A stretch of DNA of 64,000 bases from assembly GCF_003346775.1 (NCBI RefSeq), contig NZ_CP031219.1, positions 1,488,001-1,552,000 of the forward strand, given 5' to 3'. The notes under the pieces are model-generated. The model had not been told where the DNA came from, ran no database searches, and saw only the letters and a program-made list of their open reading frames with translations. Position numbers and translations under genes: made by a program. The stretch is from Malaciobacter mytili LMG 24559 (lineage in GTDB: Bacteria; Campylobacterota; Campylobacteria; Campylobacterales; Arcobacteraceae). Positions 1 through 9,699 of the stretch are shown piece by piece (within the stretch, counting starts at the first letter, position 1; every line of letters starts with the position of its first letter).

Positions 1-957
1 AGTCTCTATTCCTTGTGTTGCTTTCATAACTTCAGCAAACCCAGAAGCAGCAATCATAATAAATCCAATCATAGCCATCATATGAACACCTTTTGTAAAA
101 ACATCTTGTGTTTCATCTATTTTAATAACTCCACCTAGCATAAAAATAATAAATCCTACAAGAGAACCTATAATAATTGAGTCTGTATATAATTGTAAAG
201 ATAAAGCGGCAATTATAGCAACTATTGCTGTAAAAATATATGACATTTTAATCTCTTGATTTTCCGGTTCAATCTCTTTTATTTTTGAAATTGAATACTC
301 CCTTGGTTTTCTATAAGAGAAAAATATAGCTATAAGTAATCCTAAAAACATACCAAATACAGGAATAGCCATAACATATGGAAGTTGTTCAGCTCCTATT
401 GTTGCACCATTTTCAACTAGATTTTTATGTAAAATATTATTTAAAAATATTCCACCAAATCCCACGGGTAATAACATATATGTTGCTGTTAATCCAAAAG
501 TTAATACACAAGCGATTAATCTTCTATCAATTTTGTATTCTGCAAACACATGTAATAAAGGAGGGATTAAAATAGGAATAAAAGCGATATGAACAGGGAT
601 TAGGTTCTGAGATGAAACAGAAGCTAATAAAATAAGAGTTAATAAAATAGCTTTAAACCAAATAATCTCTTTTTTTGAAGCATCACCTTTCATTTTAGAT
701 ATTATTTTTTTAGCTAATAAATCTGTTATACCAGATTTTGAAATTGCAACAGCAAAAGCTCCAAGCATAGCATAATTTAGAGCAATACTTGCTCCACCAC
801 CTAAACCATCACTAAATGAGTTAATTGTATCAAGTAAAGATAATCCAGATACTAATCCTCCCACTATAGCACTAAAAATTAGAGCAATAACCACATTTAT
901 TCTAAATAAACTTAGAACAATCATAAGAATTACTGCAACTACTACAGGATTAAACAT
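1..957 (-). CDS. YuiF/NhaC-like Na+/H+ antiporter family membrane protein (3' end cut by window edge)
   Basis: Read on the minus strand from ATG at 957, the frame stays open for 319 codons and runs off the window, so the C-terminus is missing. The translation begins [20 protein letters not shown] and is almost entirely hydrophobic helices, with the loop [24 protein letters not shown] and a polar [16 protein letters not shown] segment. These are typical of the YuiF/NhaC-type Na+/H+ antiporter superfamily (Ion transporter superfamily). The substrate cannot be read from sequence; some relatives are thought to move amino acids or dicarboxylates. It has its own upstream region (958-1136), divergent from the next small gene. 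Family fairly sure, substrate unknown. Confidence 0.8.
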   Translation of the reverse strand, partial: MFNPVVVAVILMIVLSLFRINVVIALIFSAIVGGLVSGLSLLDTINSFSDGLGGGASIALNYAMLGAFAVAISKSGITDLLAKKIISKMKGDASKKEIIWFKAILLTLILLASVSSQNLIPVHIAFIPILIPPLLHVFAEYKIDRRLIACVLTFGLTATYMLLPVGFGGIFLNNILHKNLVENGATIGAEQLPYVMAIPVFGMFLGLLIAIFFSYRKPREYSISKIKEIEPENQEIKMSYIFTAIVAIIAALSLQLYTDSIIIGSLVGFIIFMLGGVIKIDETQDVFTKGVHMMAMIGFIMIAASGFAEVMKATQGIET

Positions 958-1136
958 AGCGTTCCTTAAATCAAAAATCTTGTTATTACTTATAAATAAC
1001 ATATTTATTGTAAATTAATTACTTTTTATTATATTATTTTTTTATTTAATTAAGCCTCTATTAATCATATTTTTACTGAAATTTTAGGTTAAAACTATAT
1101 AATTTTATTTCAAATTAGTTAGAAAGTGAAACTATA

Positions 1137-1325
1137 ATGACAAAAGAAGAAGAACTACAATTTTTAGAAATAATTAAAGAGACTATTATCCCTTATGCTC
1201 AAAATATGTCAGATGAGCAAATTAAAAATTTAATTGAAACAGTACAAAAACAAAATCCTAATTTACCTTTTGGTTTTGGTAATATGTTACTTGAGCAAAT
1301 TCGATTATTAAAACAATCTCAATAA
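1137..1325 (+). CDS. Small hypothetical protein, 62 aa
   Basis: Not recognised. ATG is preceded by a weak purine-rich stretch (GAAAGTGAAAC). The product is acidic in its N-terminal half, predicted helical (MTKEEELQFLEIIKETIIP), and ends LLEQIRLLKQSQ; it has no signal peptide, membrane helix or cysteines. Codon use looks like the neighbouring genes and it sits alone between the divergent antiporter gene and the retropepsin operon, so it is probably a genuine small cytoplasmic protein. No function proposed. Confidence 0.5.
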   Translation: MTKEEELQFLEIIKETIIPYAQNMSDEQIKNLIETVQKQNPNLPFGFGNMLLEQIRLLKQSQ

Positions 1326-1413
1326 AAACTAATCATTTTTTTTAGATTTACTCCTCTTTTAGATAAAAATAATATAATTTCAAACTGAAAGAAATTTAAA
1401 AAAGGTATCTAAA

Positions 1414-2004
1414 ATGAGAAAATCTTTTAAAATAGTACTTATTTCATCTATATTTGTTATATTATCTGGATGTACTACACAAGCTACTTTACCACAAAAA
1501 CCACCTATTGAAGAAAAACCTATACAAGAAAAAACTATTATTAAAATAGTTAAAATTCCTGTTGAAGTTCCAAAAGAAAAAGATGCAAAAATTATAATAG
1601 GTGAAGCAGAATATGTATATATTCCCTCTTCTAAAATTAAATTAAAAGCTAGAATTGATACAGGAGCAACAACTACTTCTATTCATGCCCTAGATATAAA
1701 AGAGTTTGAAAGAGATGGACAAAAATGGGTAAAATTTAAATTAGTAGACGAAAATAAACAAGAAATACAAAGAGCTTTACCTATTCAAAGAGTTACAACA
1801 ATAAAAAGACATGCAGCTAAAAGCTTAAAAAGATATGTAGTTCAACTAAGACTAAATTTAGGAGAGTCTAGTCAATTAGTAGATGTGACTTTAGCAAATA
1901 GAAGTGATTTTACATACCCCCTTTTAATAGGAAGAAACTTTTTAAATGGTATTTTTGTTGTAGATGTTTCAAAAAAATATATAATTAAAACTAAAGAGAT
2001 TTAA
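1414..2004 (+). CDS. Lipoprotein with retropepsin-like (RimB/'ATP-dependent zinc protease') domain
   Basis: 196 aa. The N-terminus is a lipoprotein signal with lipobox LSGC (Cys20), then a proline/glutamate/lysine-rich linker to about residue 58, then one retropepsin-like domain with the catalytic-type motif DTGA at 82-85 (KARIDTGATTTSIHA) and LLIGRNFL near the C-terminus. The family was long annotated as 'ATP-dependent zinc protease' (DUF785) but is structurally an aspartic protease. It stands first in an operon, 1 nt before the transglutaminase/7TM gene, followed by the RimK-like ligase. Membrane anchoring implies a periplasmic or envelope role. SD is AAAAAAGG at 1399-1406. The peptide substrate is unknown. 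Confidence 0.88.
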   Translation: MRKSFKIVLISSIFVILSGCTTQATLPQKPPIEEKPIQEKTIIKIVKIPVEVPKEKDAKIIIGEAEYVYIPSSKIKLKARIDTGATTTSIHALDIKEFERDGQKWVKFKLVDENKQEIQRALPIQRVTTIKRHAAKSLKRYVVQLRLNLGESSQLVDVTLANRSDFTYPLLIGRNFLNGIFVVDVSKKYIIKTKEI

Positions 2005-2005
2005 G

Positions 2006-3538
2006 ATGAAATCAAAAAATCAAATCTTATTATTTTCTATAATATTAATTACTATTTCATTAAGTTTAATGGCTTATAAAGTCAAATATCTAAATTTTCC
2101 TTTATTTCAAGAAGAGACAACAAATATTTGGAATATTGAAGCTAAAATTACTTTTGATGCTAAAAAAAATCAAAGTGCTTTAATTTCTATGGCCCTTCCC
2201 TCATCTCAAGATGGCCTTATAATTATAAATGAAGAGTCAAGTTCTGCAAATTATGGTTATACAAATAGCACAATAAACAATGTAAAAAGAGCAATTTGGT
2301 CAAAAAGAGAAGTTGAGCAAGGAGAACAAGTTTTATACTACTCTATTGATCTTATTAAAGATAAATATTATAAAACAAAGCCTATAGAGTTTGAACAAAC
2401 AATTGAAACTCAAGATGCTTCAAAACCCATAATTCAAGCTGCTTTATCATTATTGGATAATATTTATAATAAAAGTGCAAATAGTTTATCATTTACTTCT
2501 TTATTAATACAAGAGTTTAATTCAAAAGAGCCTTCTCAAGCTGCTTTAATGATAAAAAACAATTATATGAAAACAGATATACAAAAAAGAGATGTATTAA
2601 TTAAACTTATTAATAAAATAGGATATAAAGTACGAACTATTGGGGCTTTATATTTAGAAGATAAACAAAGAAATATCTCTTTAACTCCTATGCTTGAAGT
2701 TTTACACAAAGATAAATGGTATCTTTTTGATATAAATAAAGGCTTACTTGAAAATAGCTCAGATATTTTAATTTGGCAAAGAGGGTCTCAATTTTTATTA
2801 GAAGCTGAGGGAGTAAAAAACTCAAATGTTAAATTCTCTGTTACTAAAAATATAGTACCAGCAAGAAGTGCAGCCTTATCAAAAGATGTAAAAAATCAAA
2901 ATACTCTACTTGATTTTTCACTATTTGTTTTACCAAATGAGACTCAAAATACTTTTAAATTGCTTCTTTTAGTTCCTCTTGGGGCTTTAGTTGTAGTTCT
3001 TATGAGAATTTTTATAGGTATTAAAACTTCAGGAACATTTATGCCTGTTTTATTAGCTATGGCATTTATTGAAACACAGTTATTACCTGGTATTTTAATG
3101 TTTATTGTTGTGGTAACAATGGGGCTTATTGTAAGGTCTTATTTATCACACTTAAATCTACTTTTAGTTGCTAGAATCTCTTCTGTATTAATTGTAGTTG
3201 TAGGAATTATGGCATTTGTAGCAATTCTTTCTCAAAAATTAGGCTTAGAGTATGCTACAAGTATTACATTTTTTCCTATTATTATTTTAGCTTGGACAAT
3301 TGAAAGAATGTCAATTATTTGGGAAGAAGATGGGGCAAAAGAAGTAATTCAGCAAGGAAGTGGTTCTTTACTTGTATCAATCCTTGCTTATTTTGCTATG
3401 ACAAATAACACTTTAAGTTTTATTACATTTAATTTCCCAGAAGTTCTTCTTGCTGTTTTAGGACTTATTATTTTAGTTGGAAGATATAGTGGATATAGGC
3501 TAAGTGAACTTTATAGATTTTATACAATGGTAAAATAA
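2006..3538 (+). CDS. Inactive transglutaminase fused to seven transmembrane helices
   Basis: 510 aa. One N-terminal signal-anchor helix (about 8-25), a soluble periplasmic stretch (about 30-310) resembling the transglutaminase-like fold, then a cluster of hydrophobic helices from about 316 to 505. This matches the family 'inactive transglutaminase fused to 7 transmembrane helices', which almost always neighbours a retropepsin-like protein and an ATP-grasp ligase, as here. No Cys-His-Asp triad is evident in the soluble part, consistent with a non-catalytic binding domain. It sits 1 nt after the lipoprotein stop and 1 nt before the ligase start, so the three genes are translationally linked. 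It may hold a peptide at the membrane for its partners; that is inference. Confidence 0.87.
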   Translation: MKSKNQILLFSIILITISLSLMAYKVKYLNFPLFQEETTNIWNIEAKITFDAKKNQSALISMALPSSQDGLIIINEESSSANYGYTNSTINNVKRAIWSKREVEQGEQVLYYSIDLIKDKYYKTKPIEFEQTIETQDASKPIIQAALSLLDNIYNKSANSLSFTSLLIQEFNSKEPSQAALMIKNNYMKTDIQKRDVLIKLINKIGYKVRTIGALYLEDKQRNISLTPMLEVLHKDKWYLFDINKGLLENSSDILIWQRGSQFLLEAEGVKNSNVKFSVTKNIVPARSAALSKDVKNQNTLLDFSLFVLPNETQNTFKLLLLVPLGALVVVLMRIFIGIKTSGTFMPVLLAMAFIETQLLPGILMFIVVVTMGLIVRSYLSHLNLLLVARISSVLIVVVGIMAFVAILSQKLGLEYATSITFFPIIILAWTIERMSIIWEEDGAKEVIQQGSGSLLVSILAYFAMTNNTLSFITFNFPEVLLAVLGLIILVGRYSGYRLSELYRFYTMVK

Positions 3539-3539
3539 A

Positions 3540-4475
3540 ATGTTTGCAAATCCTTTTAAATTAAAAAAACTTGGTATTTTAGGTATGAACAATAGAAATA
3601 TCAACTTTATAGGAAAATATAATAAAAGAAAAAACTTTCCTTTTGTTGATAATAAATTAAAAACAAAACAATTAGCCCATGAACATAATATTAAAGTACC
3701 TCAATTACTTGGATTTATTCAATTTCAAGTGGAAATAAAATGCTTTGAAAAATATATTGAAAATGAAAATGGTTTTGTTATAAAACCTGCACAAGGAAGT
3801 GGTGGTAAAGGTATTTTAGTAATTGTTGCAAAAAAAGATGGCAAATATATTAAACCAAGTGGGGAGAGCTTAAGTTATTCAGATATTAGAAGACATATTT
3901 CAAATATTTTAAGTGGATTATACTCTCTTGGAGGAAAAAACGATATTGCAGTATTTGAAAGATTAGTAAACTTTGATGAGGCTTTTGAAGGCTTTAGCTT
4001 TGAGGGAGTTCCAGATGTTAGAGTAATTGTATATAGAGGATACCCAGCAATGGCAATGATGAGATTATCTACTTCTCAAAGTGATGGTAAAGCCAATTTA
4101 CATCAAGGAGCTGTTGGTGTTGGAATTGATATAAAAACAGGAAAAGCTTTAAGTGCTGTGCAATTTAATAGACCAATAAAAGTTCATCCTGATACAAATA
4201 AAGATTTAAAGCTATTAAAAGTTCCTTATTGGCATGAAATTTTACATCTTTGTGCAAAATGTTATGAAATGACTCAAATGGGGTATTTAGGTGCTGATAT
4301 TGTAATAGATAAACTAAGAGGTCCCTTAGTGCTTGAATTAAATGCAAGACCAGGACTAGCAATACAAATAGCTAATGATTTAGGGGCTTTAAATAGATTT
4401 AAAAAGATAGACGAAGTTGCTCATCTTCATAAAAGTATAGAAGAAAAAGTAGCTTTTAGTATAGAAACTTTTTAA
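3540..4475 (+). CDS. RimK-like ATP-grasp 'alpha-L-glutamate ligase-like' protein
   Basis: 311 aa. ATP-grasp signatures are visible: the glycine-rich ATP loop VIKPAQGSGGKG (80-91), the central PDVRVIVYRG strand and the metal-binding LVLELNARPG near 263-272. Enzymes of this fold join a carboxylate (often glutamate) to an amine via an acyl phosphate. It is the cytoplasmic third member of the retropepsin/7TM/ligase operon. Related operons have been linked with osmotic-stress tolerance and RimK-type protein modification, but the acceptor here is not known. A bidirectional hairpin terminator overlaps the stop codon. Confidence 0.88.
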   Translation: MFANPFKLKKLGILGMNNRNINFIGKYNKRKNFPFVDNKLKTKQLAHEHNIKVPQLLGFIQFQVEIKCFEKYIENENGFVIKPAQGSGGKGILVIVAKKDGKYIKPSGESLSYSDIRRHISNILSGLYSLGGKNDIAVFERLVNFDEAFEGFSFEGVPDVRVIVYRGYPAMAMMRLSTSQSDGKANLHQGAVGVGIDIKTGKALSAVQFNRPIKVHPDTNKDLKLLKVPYWHEILHLCAKCYEMTQMGYLGADIVIDKLRGPLVLELNARPGLAIQIANDLGALNRFKKIDEVAHLHKSIEEKVAFSIETF

Positions 4476-4502
4476 AAGTAAGAAGAAATTCTTCTTACTT
4501 TT
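4474..4502. terminator. Bidirectional intrinsic terminator between the ATP-grasp gene and putA
   Basis: AAAAGTAAGAAGAA at 4474-4487 is the exact reverse complement of 4489-4502, giving a 14-bp stem around a single central base. A T-rich run follows on the plus strand and an A-rich/T-rich edge on the minus strand. It lies between two convergent stop codons, so it can serve both genes. Confidence 0.85.
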
Positions 4503-7500
4503 TATTTTCCCTTGCTCCAATATTTCCATATCTATGAAAAGAGTGAGAAACACTTTGCTCTTTAAAGTAATTAAGTAGCTCTATTCTTCCTTCCATCATA
4601 GGTTTCATTCTAATAATAAATGTTTCTAAATGATTAGTTGCAGCTTCAAATATCATTTCTGGAACTTTTTTAATATCTGAATAAATAATTCTTTCATAGC
4701 TTCCAAGAACTTCTACAAGCTCTTCATCAGTATGTTTTACAATTCTATCTTTTGAAGTAAATAAAACTGTTGCTTCTTTTAAAAATTCTTCTATTTTTGG
4801 GTTATTGTCAATAGATACAGAAAAGTTTACTTTTGAAACTCTTGCAGCTAAAATTCTGCTTACTACTTCAAATAAAGTATCATCATTACTAACTCTAATA
4901 AGTATTCTATGTAATGGTAAATATCTAAAATGATTATCCTCTCCTCTTACTTTACAATAATCTTTCTCAACACTAAATTCTGTATGATAGTTATGATAAT
5001 ATGATTGTAAAGCAGCTTCAAGTTTTTCAAATTCATTAATATCTGAACTAAATTTCTCTTTACAAGAAGTAATATATCTTGTAAGTTCAGTATGGAAACT
5101 TCTAACATTTTGTGGTTTATCAACCTCTTTAAAATCCATAAATTGTGTTATATAATTAAAAATTCCAACTTTTCTACCTGCACCAATAGCAGATTTACCC
5201 ATACCACCAAAAGGTTGTCTTAAAACAATAGCTCCTGTTGTTCCTCTATTTATATATAAGTTTCCTGCTTTTAAATTCGCTTTCCAATATTCAACTTCTC
5301 TTTCATCTAAAGACTCAATTCCAGAAGTTAATCCATATCCTGTTGAATTTACAATATCAACGGCATGTTTTAAATTCTTTGCTTTCATAACTGCAAGTAC
5401 AGGTCCAAAAAGTTCATTTAGATGCATAAAACTTTTTTCTTTTACTCCCCATTTAATTGCTGGTCTTAACATATATTCATTATTTTGGGCATATGTAGGC
5501 TCTAAAATCCACTCTTCACCCTCTTCAACTCTCTCTATTGCTTCTTTTAATTTTCCACTTACTTTATTTGCTAAAGTACCAATTCTATTTTTAAAATCCC
5601 AAACAGAACCAACACTCATAGATTTTGCAGTATCAATTAATGCCTTTTTAAAGTTTTCATCATTGTAAACTTCTTCTTCTAATACTAAAAGTGAAGTTGC
5701 ACTACATTTTTGTCCAGAGTTTCCAAAAGCACTTTGACATACATTCTTCACAGCTTGGTCTCTATCTGCCATATTTGTAACTATTGTTGCATCTTTTCCA
5801 CCTGTTTCAGCAGTTAAGAATAAATCAGGTCTAGTTTTTAACATAGTAGCAGCTGTATCTTCTCCACCTGTTAAAATAACAAAATCCACATCTTTATTTG
5901 CTATTAAATGCTCACCTGCTAAAGCACCTGCACAAGGAACAAATTGTAAAGTATTTTTGCTAATACCAGCTTCCCAAAAGCACTTACACATTTCATAAGC
6001 TGTAAGTGCAGCAACAGTAGCTGGTTTTATAATTACAGTATTTCCAGCTGCTAGTGTTGCAGCTATTCCACCTAAAGGTATAGCAACAGGGAAATTCCAT
6101 GGAGGTACAACAACCCCTACTCCTTTTCCTTTAAACTCTAAGTTTTTATACTCTTGAAAATATCTAGTAGCATAAGAATAAAACTCAATAAAATCAACTG
6201 CTTCACTAACTTCAACATCAGTTTCAGTAAATACCTTACCAACTTCAGAAGCAGCAATTCCAATTAAATCTGCTCTTTTTTCTCTAACTTTAATAGCAGC
6301 TTGTTTTAAAATAGCATGTCTTTGCTCATAAGATAAAGTTCTCCAACCATCAATATCAGCTTTTGCAATATCAACAGCCTCTTTTAAATCTTGTTCATTT
6401 GCCATAGCAAATTTTCCAGCTAATACACCTTCATGTAATTGAGATTTATCAATAGCTTCATAAATTTTTCTATCTTCAGTTATCTCTTTACCTGCAACTA
6501 CAACAGGCTTTACTTTATGTAAAGTATCTTTTGAATTTTTCCATTTAGTTATAATATTTTTTGCCCATTCTTGGTTTGCAGGAAGAACAAAGTCTGTATC
6601 AGCTTCTGCATGGTATTTATTTGTATCATAAGAAGAGTTATTATAATCTGCCCAGTTTTCTTCAAGTCTATTTTGTTTTCTTTTACTTCCAACAAAAGAA
6701 GTTTTTTCATAATCAAAAGATTTTAAAAATAACTCTTTTTGCATATTCCAATCTTTTGTACCAACTTTTAAACCAAAAGAGTATCTAATAAAGTTATTTG
6801 GACCTGTATTTTCATCAAGTCTTCTTACTAAATATGCAATAGCATTTGTAAATTGTTCTTTGGCAGCAGTTGGTGCATATAAAATTACACTTTTTGAGAT
6901 TTCTTTAATTGCAAGTCTAGCTGCTTCACTCATACCTTCTAGCATCTCTAAAGTATGAAATTCAGATGTATTGTTATTTTCTGCAAGTACTGTTGCGTAA
7001 GCTAATTCAAATAAGTTATGAGAAGCAGTTCCCACATTCATATATGGTGCATTTTCTTTATCTAAAGCATATTTTACCATTCTTTTATAGTTTGAGTCAG
7101 TATCACTTTTATCTGTATAAGTTACCATTTCCCAATGTTTTTGTGAAGCTTCTGTCTCTTCCATTTCCATATTAGCCCCTTTTACAAGTCTAAACTTAAT
7201 AGGACTTCCACCATTTTCTACTCTTTGTTTAGCCCAAGAACACAAATCTTGTTGCCAAAGATATGAATCAGGTAAATAAGCTTGTAAAACAATTCCTGCA
7301 TAAAAATCTTTAAATTGAGGTTGTTCTAATGTTCTTTTAAATACTTCAACAGTAATAGCTAAGTCTCTATACTCTTCCATATCTAAATTAATAAATTTAT
7401 TGCTTCTTGTTCCATCTGGTGCAATATATGGATATTTTTTTGCTTGTTCATAAATTTTTGTAAGTTTTTCAACTAATATATTAACTGTTCCTTCAAAATT

Positions 7501-8073
7501 TAAAGGATTTATTTGAGAAAAAATAGTTGAAATTTTAATAGAAATATAGTCAATATTTGGATTTTCTAAAGCTTTTAAATACTTTTGCATTCTTTCAGTT
7601 GCTTCTTCTTCACCAAGAACAACTTCACCAATTAAATTTATATTTACTCTAGTTCCTTCTTTTTTTCTCTTTTCTAAATGGGCATTAAAAACCTCTTTTT
7701 CACCTTTAATTACCACTGTTTTTGTATCTTCTCTAATTTGATTTATAAATAAAGGAACAGAGATATTTGGTAAAAATTTACCTATATTTTGAAATAGCCA
7801 TAAAAGAGTTCTATCTTTTGTAGTAAAAAAGTGTGCCATTCCATGTTTTTCTAATAAAAAGATAATTTGATTTGCTATTCTTTCATTAGATTTTGTTCTA
7901 AAACATTGATCCATAAGTTCAATTAGTAAAGCTTTATCTTGAGGATGCTCTAACATTTTATTCATTTTAACATAAAACTCTCTATCAAAATCACTAACTA
8001 ATTGAGTTGCTCTATTTTGCCATTTTTCAGCAAGTTCTATAGCAGAATCTATAAGTTCTTGTTCGTTTTTCAT
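4495..8073 (-). CDS. putA: Bifunctional proline dehydrogenase / L-glutamate gamma-semialdehyde dehydrogenase (PutA)
   Basis: 1192 aa. The N-terminal half is the FAD proline dehydrogenase barrel (RLVKGANMEMEE, YAPTAAKE, ENTGPNNFIRYSFG). The middle is an aldehyde dehydrogenase with the NAD-binding PPWNFPVAIP, the active-site segment TAETGGKDAT and catalytic Cys790 in GQKCSATS. About 200 C-terminal residues extend beyond the ALDH, as in long campylobacterotal PutA forms. It oxidises proline to glutamate through P5C. There is no N-terminal ribbon-helix-helix repressor domain of the gamma-proteobacterial type. It follows the liv operon on the same strand after a 130-nt gap holding a potential structured leader, SD AAGGA before ATG. 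Confident. Confidence 0.95.
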   Translation of the reverse strand: MKNEQELIDSAIELAEKWQNRATQLVSDFDREFYVKMNKMLEHPQDKALLIELMDQCFRTKSNERIANQIIFLLEKHGMAHFFTTKDRTLLWLFQNIGKFLPNISVPLFINQIREDTKTVVIKGEKEVFNAHLEKRKKEGTRVNINLIGEVVLGEEEATERMQKYLKALENPNIDYISIKISTIFSQINPLNFEGTVNILVEKLTKIYEQAKKYPYIAPDGTRSNKFINLDMEEYRDLAITVEVFKRTLEQPQFKDFYAGIVLQAYLPDSYLWQQDLCSWAKQRVENGGSPIKFRLVKGANMEMEETEASQKHWEMVTYTDKSDTDSNYKRMVKYALDKENAPYMNVGTASHNLFELAYATVLAENNNTSEFHTLEMLEGMSEAARLAIKEISKSVILYAPTAAKEQFTNAIAYLVRRLDENTGPNNFIRYSFGLKVGTKDWNMQKELFLKSFDYEKTSFVGSKRKQNRLEENWADYNNSSYDTNKYHAEADTDFVLPANQEWAKNIITKWKNSKDTLHKVKPVVVAGKEITEDRKIYEAIDKSQLHEGVLAGKFAMANEQDLKEAVDIAKADIDGWRTLSYEQRHAILKQAAIKVREKRADLIGIAASEVGKVFTETDVEVSEAVDFIEFYSYATRYFQEYKNLEFKGKGVGVVVPPWNFPVAIPLGGIAATLAAGNTVIIKPATVAALTAYEMCKCFWEAGISKNTLQFVPCAGALAGEHLIANKDVDFVILTGGEDTAATMLKTRPDLFLTAETGGKDATIVTNMADRDQAVKNVCQSAFGNSGQKCSATSLLVLEEEVYNDENFKKALIDTAKSMSVGSVWDFKNRIGTLANKVSGKLKEAIERVEEGEEWILEPTYAQNNEYMLRPAIKWGVKEKSFMHLNELFGPVLAVMKAKNLKHAVDIVNSTGYGLTSGIESLDEREVEYWKANLKAGNLYINRGTTGAIVLRQPFGGMGKSAIGAGRKVGIFNYITQFMDFKEVDKPQNVRSFHTELTRYITSCKEKFSSDINEFEKLEAALQSYYHNYHTEFSVEKDYCKVRGEDNHFRYLPLHRILIRVSNDDTLFEVVSRILAARVSKVNFSVSIDNNPKIEEFLKEATVLFTSKDRIVKHTDEELVEVLGSYERIIYSDIKKVPEMIFEAATNHLETFIIRMKPMMEGRIELLNYFKEQSVSHSFHRYGNIGARENKK

Positions 8074-8113
8074 TATATATCCTTAAAATTAATTGGGTTT
8101 TAAATAAATTTTA

Positions 8114-8181
8114 AGTAGCTTAACACAGACACTTTTTTGTGTTTTGAGGGGAGCAACGGCCAAGTATCCCCCTCTGCTACT
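8114..8181 (-). promoter_or_regulatory. Putative structured RNA leader (three-way junction) upstream of putA
   Basis: Unusually GC-rich for this genome. On the minus strand a closing stem GTAGC/GCTAC (8180-8176 with 8119-8115) encloses two hairpins: GAGGGG/CCCCTC (8174-8169 with 8151-8146, 17-nt loop containing CTTGGCCGTTGC) and AACACA/TGTGTT (8143-8138 with 8127-8122). No T-run follows, so it is not a normal terminator. It lies between the livF stop and the putA SD, about 42 nt before the start codon. No known riboswitch consensus was recognised. Confidence 0.5.
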
Positions 8182-8203
8182 ATATTTTTCTTAACAACTT
8201 TTT

Positions 8204-8920
8204 TTAATGCTTTTTTCCTAAATATGCTTCTTGAATTGCTTCTGAGTTTAGTAACTCTAAAGATGTACCTTCATGGGTAATTTTTCCTACTTCAAGAACA
8301 TAACCTCTATTTGCTAACTTTAATGCTGCTTTAGCATTTTGTTCAACAATTAAAACCGTAACCCCACTTTGAGCAATTTCTTTAACTGCTTTAAAAATTG
8401 ATTTAACTAAAATAGGAGCTAGTCCTAAACTTGGTTCATCTAAAATAAGTAATTTTGGTTTACTCATAATAGCTCTACCAATTGCTAACATTTGTTGTTC
8501 ACCACCACTTAAAGTTCCAGCTAATTGTTTTCTTCTTTCTTTTAGTCTTGGTAAAATATCATATATCCACGCCAAAGTCTCCTTATCATGGTGTTTTAAA
8601 GTATATGCACCCATCATTAAATTTTCTTCAACACTAAGTGTTCCAAAAACTCTTCTTCCTTCTGGTGAGTGAGACATTCCTAAACTAACAATATCATGTG
8701 CAGGAGTATTTGTAATATCATTTTTATCAAAAATAATATTTCCAGACTTAGCTTTTAATAATCCAGAAAGTGTTTGTAAAGTTGTAGTTTTTCCTGCTCC
8801 ATTTGCACCTAAAATAGTTACAACTTCACCTTTAAAAACTTTTAACGAGATGCCTTTTATAGCTGTAATTGCTCCATAATTTACATGTAAATCTCTAACC
8901 TCTAATAAAATCTCTTGCAT
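8204..8920 (-). CDS. livF: Branched-chain amino acid ABC transporter ATP-binding protein LivF
   Basis: About 238 aa. Walker A GANGAGKTT, Q-loop region, signature LSGGEQQMLAIGRA and Walker B LLILDEPSLGL are all present. The SPEGRRVFGTLSVEENL stretch is typical of LivF. ATG at 8920 overlaps the livG stop (TGATG); an in-frame GTG one codon earlier is possible. It is one of two cytoplasmic ATPases energising the LivHM permease. Last gene of the liv operon, followed by the putA leader. Confidence 0.93.
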   Translation of the reverse strand: MQEILLEVRDLHVNYGAITAIKGISLKVFKGEVVTILGANGAGKTTTLQTLSGLLKAKSGNIIFDKNDITNTPAHDIVSLGMSHSPEGRRVFGTLSVEENLMMGAYTLKHHDKETLAWIYDILPRLKERRKQLAGTLSGGEQQMLAIGRAIMSKPKLLILDEPSLGLAPILVKSIFKAVKEIAQSGVTVLIVEQNAKAALKLANRGYVLEVGKITHEGTSLELLNSEAIQEAYLGKKH

Positions 8921-9699
8921 CACACTTCATCCTCTTCATCATCACTTCCTATATAAGCTTCAACTACTCTTGGATCATCTTGAACAAAACTTGGAACACC
9001 TTGAGAAATCTCTTTTCCAAAGTTAATAACAGTGATATAATCAGTTAATTTCATAACCATATCCATATCATGTTCAATCATCATAATTCCAAGACCCATC
9101 TCTTTTATCTTTAAGATTATATTTGTAAGCTCTATAGTTTCATTTTCATTAAGACCTGCTGCTGGCTCATCTAAAATTAATAATTCAGGATCGGCTGCAA
9201 GTGCCCTTGCCATTTCAACTTTTCTTTGATTACCATATGATAAATCACCTGTTGGAGTCATAGCAAACTTTGTAAGATTAAAAAACTCCATAAGTTCTTC
9301 AACTCTTTTCCAATATTTATTTTCATCTTTTTTATAAAAAGGTGTATGTAAAATTGAGTGATACCATTTTTGTTGTGATTTAGTATGGCAACCAGCCATA
9401 ATATTCTCTGCAACACTCATCTCTTTAAATAATCTAATATTTTGAAATGTTCTTAAAACACCCTTTTGAGCTATTTTATGAGGAGACATTCCAGTAATAT
9501 CTTCACCTTTATATTTAATAGTTCCTTTTTCTGGTCTATAAATACCTGTAACACAGTTAAATAGTGTAGTTTTTCCCGCTCCATTTGGACCAATAATTCC
9601 ATAAATTTGTCCAGGTTTTACTTTTATTGTTAAATCATCAATTGCTACAAGTCCATAGAAAAACTTAGAAACATTTTCTATTTCTAATACATATTTCAT
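8920..9699 (-). CDS. livG: Branched-chain amino acid ABC transporter ATP-binding protein LivG
   Basis: 259 aa. Walker A GPNGAGKTT, the LivG-type signature LSYGNQRKVEMARALA, Walker B LLILDEPAAGLN and the switch IEHDMDMVM are in order. RTFQNIRLFKEMSVAENIMAG is characteristic of LivG. It ends in an acidic tail DDEEDEV. It overlaps livM by 4 nt (ATGA) and livF by one base. Cytoplasmic partner of LivF in the HAAT-family importer. Confidence 0.93.
   Translation of the reverse strand: MKYVLEIENVSKFFYGLVAIDDLTIKVKPGQIYGIIGPNGAGKTTLFNCVTGIYRPEKGTIKYKGEDITGMSPHKIAQKGVLRTFQNIRLFKEMSVAENIMAGCHTKSQQKWYHSILHTPFYKKDENKYWKRVEELMEFFNLTKFAMTPTGDLSYGNQRKVEMARALAADPELLILDEPAAGLNENETIELTNIILKIKEMGLGIMMIEHDMDMVMKLTDYITVINFGKEISQGVPSFVQDDPRVVEAYIGSDDEEDEV

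Noticed and set aside
6561-7175. Plus-strand open frames inside putA (and similar frames opposite livH, rmuC-neighbouring, cbiF, cbiG and MCP genes)
   Set aside because: Antisense shadows of strongly supported genes, with no SD or recognisable protein sequence.
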